Assembly (NCBI RefSeq): GCF_943913955.1
Contig: NZ_CALUAE010000027.1
Location: 9,720 to 73,719, forward strand
Origin: Mycolicibacterium bacteremicum
GTDB taxonomy: Bacteria; Actinomycetota; Actinomycetes; Mycobacteriales; Mycobacteriaceae
Direction of reading: 5' to 3'
Length of the DNA stretch: 64,000 bases
Part shown: positions 59,173 to 64,000 of the stretch, in pieces
How the letters are laid out: each line of letters starts with the position of its first letter
Position numbering within the stretch: the first letter of the stretch is position 1
The notes under the pieces: generated by a model
Seen by the model: only the letters and a program-made list of their open reading frames with translations
Told to the model about the DNA's origin: nothing
The model's database searches: none
Made by a program: the position numbers and the translations under genes

Positions 59173-59603
59173 TGTCGTCGCCGTCGCCGGATCAGCCGCT
59201 GGGCTATCTGCTGCACCGCGCCGCGCTGGCCCTGCGCAACGACGTCACCTCCCGCGTGCTGGAGCCGCTGAATCTGACCTTCCCGCAATACATCTGCATG
59301 CGCATCCTGTCCAAGACACCCGGCCGATCCAACGCCGAGCTGGCCCGCGATGTCGCCGTCTCGCCGCAGGCGATGAACATGGTGCTGCGGGCCCTGCAGG
59401 ACCGCGCCCTGATCACCCGCCCGGCCACCGTCTCCACCGGGCGGGCGCTACCCGCCGAGCTCACCCGCGAGGGCCTGGCTCTGCTGGCCCGCACCGACGA
59501 CGGGGTGCGCGACGCCGAGCGACGGGTGCTCGGGCAACTCAGCGACCGCGACCGGGCTGCGCTCAAGCGCATCCTGGCCGCCGTCGGCACCGATCAGGTC
59601 TGA
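59163..59603 (+). CDS. MarR-family transcriptional regulator
   Basis: A 146-aa winged-helix regulator (143 aa if ATG 59172 is used): LTFPQYICMRIL, the HTH in SNAELARDVAVSPQAMNMVL, and the wing LITRPATVSTGRALPAELT. It has no ribosome-binding site. Tandem operators cover its start and the divergent methyltransferase promoter. It converges on the amidase gene. Confidence 0.9.
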   Translation: MVDMSSPSPDQPLGYLLHRAALALRNDVTSRVLEPLNLTFPQYICMRILSKTPGRSNAELARDVAVSPQAMNMVLRALQDRALITRPATVSTGRALPAELTREGLALLARTDDGVRDAERRVLGQLSDRDRAALKRILAAVGTDQV

Positions 59604-59613
59604 TGGGCGCGGC

Positions 59614-61008
59614 TCAGTCCTGGATGCGCGCGAACGGGCTGGCCTGCTCCAGTTCGAACGCCAGCTCCAGCAGCGTCCGTTCGTTGCCCGCGGTGGCCGC
59701 GAACATCGCACCGATCGGCATGCCGTCGGCGGATCGGTTCAGCGGCAACGAGATTGCCGGATCACCGGTGACATTCTGCAACGGGGTGAAGGCCACCCAG
59801 TCGATCAGCCGGTCGATGATCTGCTGATAGTCCGCGGTGGGATCGAGGTGCCCGATCCGCGGTGTCACGTCGGCGAGGGTCGGCATGAGCAGCACGTCGT
59901 AGCGCTGCCCCAGGCGCGCGGTGATGCGCCGGATGCGGGAGAGCCGGGCGATGACCAACGGCATCCGGTGCAGATTGCGGCCGGCCAGTTGCTCCAGTCC
60001 GCGGGTCAGGTTGTCCAACCGGTCCCGGTCGAAGCTCGGGCCGAAGGTCCGTCTGCCACCACGCACCAGGGCGAACGCCAACAGCGACCAGTACTGCAGG
60101 AAGTCGTTCATGAACGACGCCGGGATCGGATTGGCGATCTCGGTCACCCGGTGACCCAGCCCCTCCAACAGGGCGGCGGTCTTCATGGTTGCCTCGCGCA
60201 CCTGCGGACTGGCCTCGCGGGCAATCGATTCCGTGGTGACGGCGATGCGCAACCGTCGTGTTCCCGGGCCGGTGACGTCGCCGATCGGTGGCAGCTTCGG
60301 GTTGCGGTAGAGCATTTCCATCTCCCGGTAGAACGCCGCGGTGTCGCGGACCGACCGGGTGACGACGCCGTTGGCCACGATGCGCAGCGGCATCTGACGC
60401 ATCTGCCGATCCAGCGGCAGCCTGCCCCGGGTGGGCTTCAGCCCGATCAGGCCGGTGCAGGCCGCCGGGATGCGGATGGAGCCGCCGCCGTCGTTGGCAT
60501 GGGCGATCGGGACGACGCCGGCGGCCACGAAGGCACCCGATCCCGAGGACGACGCCCCGGCGGTGTGCTCGGGATTCCAGGGATTGCGCACGGCGCCCAG
60601 GCGCGGGTGTTCGGCCGAGGCGCTGAACCCGAATTCCGACAGTTGGGTCTTGCCCAGCGCGACCAGTCCGGTTCCCAGGTAGCTGCGGGCGAAGTCGCCG
60701 TCGGCGGGCGCGGGCCGCGGCGTCCAGGCGTCGGTGCCATCCATCGTGGGCAGGCCCGCGACATCGGCGTTGTCCTTGACGAAGGTGGGCACACCGGCGA
60801 AGAAGCCGCCGCGGGCGGTGGCGGCGCGAGCGCGATCGTAGGCGCGCACGGCCAGGCCGTTCAGGTCCGGGTTGACGGCCTCGGCGCGGGCGATGGCGGC
60901 CTCGATGACCTCGGCCCGGGAGACGGTGCCGGCCCGTAGCGCGGCGGCCAGACCGACCGCGTCGAGATCTCCGAGTGCGTCGTCGCCGAAGGCGTGGATG
61001 CGTGCCAT
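59614..61008 (-). CDS. amiC: Amidase signature-family hydrolase (AmiC, Rv2888c-like)
   Basis: A 464-aa amidase signature enzyme with the Ser-cisSer-Lys triad: Lys in PTFVKDNADV (about 78), the serine-rich TAGASSSGSGAFVAAG, and the GGGSIRIPAACTGLIGLKPT segment. Hydrolyses an unidentified amide; cytosolic. The gene order amiC-tsf-rpsB is as in M. tuberculosis, but a glycosylphosphotransferase gene is inserted here. Confidence 0.92.
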   Translation of the reverse strand: MARIHAFGDDALGDLDAVGLAAALRAGTVSRAEVIEAAIARAEAVNPDLNGLAVRAYDRARAATARGGFFAGVPTFVKDNADVAGLPTMDGTDAWTPRPAPADGDFARSYLGTGLVALGKTQLSEFGFSASAEHPRLGAVRNPWNPEHTAGASSSGSGAFVAAGVVPIAHANDGGGSIRIPAACTGLIGLKPTRGRLPLDRQMRQMPLRIVANGVVTRSVRDTAAFYREMEMLYRNPKLPPIGDVTGPGTRRLRIAVTTESIAREASPQVREATMKTAALLEGLGHRVTEIANPIPASFMNDFLQYWSLLAFALVRGGRRTFGPSFDRDRLDNLTRGLEQLAGRNLHRMPLVIARLSRIRRITARLGQRYDVLLMPTLADVTPRIGHLDPTADYQQIIDRLIDWVAFTPLQNVTGDPAISLPLNRSADGMPIGAMFAATAGNERTLLELAFELEQASPFARIQD

Positions 61009-61045
61009 CGCCCGACGGTACCAGTACGTACCAGAGGCCCGCGGA

Positions 61046-62533
61046 TCATTCGGCGCGGCGTAGCACCGCCCGTACGGTCATCGCCAGGATCCGCCAATCC
61101 AGCCACAACGACCAGTTCTCGATATAGAAGTTGTCCCATTCGGCGCGGTCGGCGATCGAGGTCTGCCCGCGCAACCCGTGCACCTGGGCCCACCCGGTGA
61201 TCCCGGCTTTCACCCGGTGCCGTTCCCCGTATCGGCTGATCTGCAAGTTGAACAGGTCGACGTACTCGGGCCGTTCGGGGCGCGGTCCGACCAGGCTCAT
61301 ATGTCCGCGCAGGACGTTGAGCAGCTGCGGGAGCTCGTCGAGCGAGGTCGACCGCAGGATCTTGCCGATGGTCGTGCGGCGGTCGACACCCTCCACGCCG
61401 CCCGGGGCGGAGTCCGCGCCGAGGGTGAAGGCGGCATCGGCGGCACTGGGCGGCCGCATGGATCGGAACTTCAGGCAGCCGAACTCCCGGCCATCGCGCC
61501 CGATGCGCGGTTGGCTGAAGAAGACCGGACCGGACGAACTCAGCTTCACCAGCAGCATCAGCATCACGAACAGCGGTGAGATCAGCGCCAGCCCCACCGC
61601 GGCGAACACCCGGTCGGAGACGTGCTTGGCCGTGAACTGCCAGCTGCGCGGATCGGTGGCCGGAACCGCGATCAGCGGCAGGCCGCCGATGTGGTCGATA
61701 CGGGCGTGCACACCCATGGCGTCGAAGATCCGCGGCACGATCCACACCTGCACACCGCGGCGGTGCGCGACGCGGATCGCCGCGGTGATCGCGTCATCGC
61801 GGGTTCGCGAGAAGGCGACCACCAGGCACTCCGCCCCGGTCTCGGTGATGACATCGTCGAGGGCCGCCATCTTGCCCAGGTACGGGATGGACGCCGGCTG
61901 GTCGCGGTCGACGCCGAGGGTCGGCACTTCGTCATCGATCAGCCCCACCGGCTGCAGGCCGTACTCGGGGGTGATCTCGAGGCGGTCGAGAACCTTCGCG
62001 GCGATCATGCCGTTACCGAGGATCAGCGTCGGGGATGTCATCCGGTGCAGGCGGAAAAAGTGGTTGCGGATCGCGATCCACACCAGCCGGCCCAGCGGGA
62101 CGAGCACGGCGGCGACCATCCACATCCGCGCCACCGCGTTGCTCCGCGACCCCTGGATCGTCGGGTTGAGGACCAGACCGCTCAGCAGCAGCATCGCAGC
62201 CATGGCCGTCACGGCCTGGATGGTCGGCAACTCTTCCAGGAAGGTGCGCCGTAGCGTCCGACGATAGAGGCCCCGGAACGCCGACAGCGCGACGATGGTC
62301 GGTGCGAAGAAGAACAGCATCCACGTCGGCGGCAGGCTGAGGTGACTGCTCGATGCCCAGGTCATGCCGATCGCGACGGCCAGCGAGGCCGTCGTGAGAT
62401 CGACCCCGGCACTGGCAACCGAGATCCAGGCCCGGTGCCTACGTAGCTGGTTCGCCCCCGCGTCCGCCAGCTCCTTCACATCCCCGCTGACAAACAGGTT
62501 TGCCGCGCGAGGCGCCTCAACCGCGCCGGTCAC
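61046..62533 (-). CDS. Polyprenyl glycosylphosphotransferase (WbaP/ExoY type)
   Basis: A 495-aa membrane enzyme that starts glycan assembly by moving a sugar-1-phosphate to a polyprenyl phosphate. About four N-terminal helices (residues 37-170), a CoA-binding-like domain (LILGNGMIAAKVLDRLE), another helix (about 320-345), then the catalytic bacterial sugar transferase domain with CLKFRSM, TSLDELPQLLNVLRG, SLVGPRPERPEYV and GITGWAQVHG. GTG 62533. An AT-rich upstream region carries its promoter. Likely a surface polysaccharide gene, foreign to the tsf neighbourhood. Confidence 0.93.
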   Translation of the reverse strand: MTGAVEAPRAANLFVSGDVKELADAGANQLRRHRAWISVASAGVDLTTASLAVAIGMTWASSSHLSLPPTWMLFFFAPTIVALSAFRGLYRRTLRRTFLEELPTIQAVTAMAAMLLLSGLVLNPTIQGSRSNAVARMWMVAAVLVPLGRLVWIAIRNHFFRLHRMTSPTLILGNGMIAAKVLDRLEITPEYGLQPVGLIDDEVPTLGVDRDQPASIPYLGKMAALDDVITETGAECLVVAFSRTRDDAITAAIRVAHRRGVQVWIVPRIFDAMGVHARIDHIGGLPLIAVPATDPRSWQFTAKHVSDRVFAAVGLALISPLFVMLMLLVKLSSSGPVFFSQPRIGRDGREFGCLKFRSMRPPSAADAAFTLGADSAPGGVEGVDRRTTIGKILRSTSLDELPQLLNVLRGHMSLVGPRPERPEYVDLFNLQISRYGERHRVKAGITGWAQVHGLRGQTSIADRAEWDNFYIENWSLWLDWRILAMTVRAVLRRAE

Positions 62534-62820
62534 TGTGACCAGAGCAGTTTAGAAATTTCCCCATGTGTGAATATTAACTCGAAAGAGCGGAAATATTGAA
62601 AAATCACCGGTTGTGGCGACTTTGGTCATCCTAATGTGTTTGCTGGATGATTTGCTCTATCACCACATCAGCGCGTCTGGCAAAAGTGACCCGAATCGCT
62701 GCGAAGCCGGGTTTCCAGCCGTCCGCGCCGGGCGGTGCCGTACTGGCAAACAATCCGGCGCACATGATCAATTACCTCACCGATGTCGGCCCGCCGCGAA
62801 CCGCGACGGTCAGAACAGCA
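62534..62820. other. AT-rich intergenic region upstream of the glycosylphosphotransferase
   Basis: The stretch 62545-62680 is far more AT-rich than the rest of the window, with AATATT and TTAATATT motifs and possible minus-strand -10 boxes (TAATAT, TAAACT). The short plus-strand reading frames here do not look coding. Probable promoter, possibly a nucleoid-protein (Lsr2) target. Confidence 0.5.
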
Positions 62821-62853
62821 CGAAGCCCCCGAGACCGAGTCTCGGGGGCTTCG
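62821..62853 (-). terminator. tsf terminator
   Basis: Perfect 15-bp stem (62821-62835 with 62839-62853) and a 3-nt CGA loop, 13 nt after the tsf stop. Very stable; the following minus-strand sequence has only a short TGCTGTTCTG stretch instead of a T-run. Confidence 0.9.
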
Positions 62854-62866
62854 CGGCGGACTGAGA

Positions 62867-63694
62867 TCAGGCCTGGCCGACCTCGAACCGGACGAACCGG
62901 GTGACGGTCACGCCCGCCTCGTCGAGCAGGGCCTTGACGGTCTTTTTGTTGTCGGACACCGAGGGCTGATCCAGCAGCACGACATCCTTGTAGAAGCCGG
63001 TCACGCGACCCTCCACGATCTTGGGCAGCGCCTGCTCGGGCTTGCCCTCGGCCTTGGCGGTCTCCTCGGCGATCCGACGCTCGTTGGCGACGATGTCCTC
63101 CGGCACGTCCTCACGGGTGAGGTACTTGGCCTTCAGCGCGGCGATCTGCAGGGCCACGGTGTGCGCGGCAGCTTTACCCTTTTCGGAATCACCGGCTTGG
63201 TACTCGACCAGCACACCCACGGCCGGCGGCAGATCCGCCGCACGCTTGTGCAGGTAGGTCTCCACCTGACCGTCGAAGTACGCGGCGCGGCGCAGGACCA
63301 GCTTCTCGCCGATCTTGGCCGACAGGTCGGCAACGGCCTGCTCGACCGTCGAATCGCCGACCTTGGCGGCGTTGAGCGCCTCGACATCGCCGGCCTTCGC
63401 CTCCAGCGCGGCAGCCACGATCGTGTCGGCCAGACCCTGGAACTCGGCGTTCTTGGCGACGAAGTCGGTCTCCGAGTTGAGCTCGATGAGCACGCCGTCC
63501 TTGGCGGCCACCAGGCCCTCGGCGGTCGCACGCTCGGCGCGCTTGCCGACATCCTTGGCGCCCTTGATGCGCAGCAGCTCGACGGCCTTGTCGAAATCGC
63601 CGTCCGATTCGGCCAGCGCGTTCTTGCAGTCCATCATTCCGGCGCCGGTCAGCTCCCGCAGGCGCTTGACATCGGCAGCGGTGTAGTTAGCCAT
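62867..63694 (-). CDS. tsf: Elongation factor Ts
   Basis: Nucleotide exchange factor for EF-Tu. The 275-aa protein starts MANYTAADVKRLRELTGAGM with DCKNALAESDGD, followed by the TDFVAKN motif and the VGVLVEYQAGD core region; length is typical of actinobacteria. It follows rpsB by 21 bp with an AGGAGAAG ribosome-binding site. Confidence 0.98.
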   Translation of the reverse strand: MANYTAADVKRLRELTGAGMMDCKNALAESDGDFDKAVELLRIKGAKDVGKRAERATAEGLVAAKDGVLIELNSETDFVAKNAEFQGLADTIVAAALEAKAGDVEALNAAKVGDSTVEQAVADLSAKIGEKLVLRRAAYFDGQVETYLHKRAADLPPAVGVLVEYQAGDSEKGKAAAHTVALQIAALKAKYLTREDVPEDIVANERRIAEETAKAEGKPEQALPKIVEGRVTGFYKDVVLLDQPSVSDNKKTVKALLDEAGVTVTRFVRFEVGQA

Positions 63695-63715
63695 AAAGCC
63701 TTCTCCTGAAAAGAT

Positions 63716-64000
63716 TTAGGAAGCGTCAGTGGTGGTCTCGGCGGCGGGAGCGCCCTCTGCGGCACCGGTGGTCGCACCGGCCAGCAGCTCCTGCTCCCAC
63801 TCGGCCAGCGGCTCCGCGGCGGCGTCCTGGCCGGCCTCGGCCTTACCGGCACCCGAGCGGGCCTGCAGGCCCTCGGCGACCGCGGAGGCGATCACCTTGG
63901 TGAGCAGTGCGGCCGAGCGGATGGCGTCGTCGTTGCCCGGGATCGGGTAGTCGACCACGTCGGGATCGCAGTTGGTGTCCAGGATCGCGATGACCGGGAT
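63716..64000 (-). CDS. rpsB: 30S ribosomal protein S2 (partial, C-terminal part)
   Basis: The last 94 codons of S2: IPVIAILDTNCDPDVVDYPI and PGNDDAIRSAALLTKVIASA are diagnostic. An Ala/Glu-rich C-terminal tail ending in ETTTDAS is typical of mycobacteria. The rest lies beyond the window. First gene of the rpsB-tsf unit. Confidence 0.97.
   Translation of the reverse strand: MPVIAILDTNCDPDVVDYPIPGNDDAIRSAALLTKVIASAVAEGLQARSGAGKAEAGQDAAAEPLAEWEQELLAGATTGAAEGAPAAETTTDAS

Noticed and set aside
62613..62904. Short plus-strand reading frames upstream of tsf
   Set aside because: They cross the tsf terminator and the tsf 3' end, with no start context or known motif.

Overview
The window is a high-GC actinobacterial chromosome segment, most like a non-tuberculous Mycobacterium (Mycolicibacterium type). 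Reasons: a mycothione reductase, DUF1707 and DUF2631 proteins, a 13E12-type HNH protein behind a textbook mycobacterial LexA box, MPT83/MPT70-like fasciclin proteins with DipZ, and gene order that follows, as I remember it, the M. tuberculosis backbone from cobB (Rv2848c) to rpsB (Rv2890c). No rRNA, tRNA, IS element or CRISPR array was found.

1-9.8 kb: cobalamin genes (cobB partial, cobO, a fused AAA+/VWA chelatase subunit), an ElaA-type acetyltransferase, mqo, then a divergent hydrolase-mtr pair, a methyltransferase and an ArsR regulator. 9.1-14.2 kb: an operon glnA4-like / class I glutamine hydrolase / aldehyde dehydrogenase / SDR / GntR, laid out like a glutamylated-amine (polyamine or ethanolamine) catabolic pathway. 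14.2-25.4 kb: cobQ, mapB, a penicillin-binding lipoprotein, a GNAT protein and the conserved block ispG-rip1-dxr. 25.4-28.8 kb: two fasciclin genes and dipZ, with strong SigK-type promoters before the first fasciclin gene and before dipZ.

31.5-53.2 kb: an accessory catabolic island between the Rv2876-like gene and rlmN. It holds two P450s, a Baeyer-Villiger-type monooxygenase in a tightly overlapped seven-gene operon, an SMP-30 lactonase, thioesterase, GH3 glycosidase, CoA transferase, a kinase-like protein, an aldehyde dehydrogenase, two SnoaL-like proteins and two paralogous TetR regulators. The most interesting signal in the window is here: five copies of a 32-bp element (AGCGTGACA-N14-TGTAAAGCT type). 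All five lie directly in front of island genes, four of them in divergent intergenic regions. The element looks like a promoter with an overlapping palindromic operator. Six downstream start codons sit 8-10 nt from the TGTAAA/TGTCAC half and five have no Shine-Dalgarno sequence, which predicts leaderless mRNAs and a local two-TetR regulon. The substrate is unknown.

53.2-64 kb: back on the conserved backbone: rlmN, a LysR/EamA divergent pair, cdsA-frr-pyrH, a methyltransferase divergent from a MarR gene with two tandem operators, an AmiC-like amidase, a polyprenyl glycosylphosphotransferase, tsf with a strong terminator, and the 3' part of rpsB.
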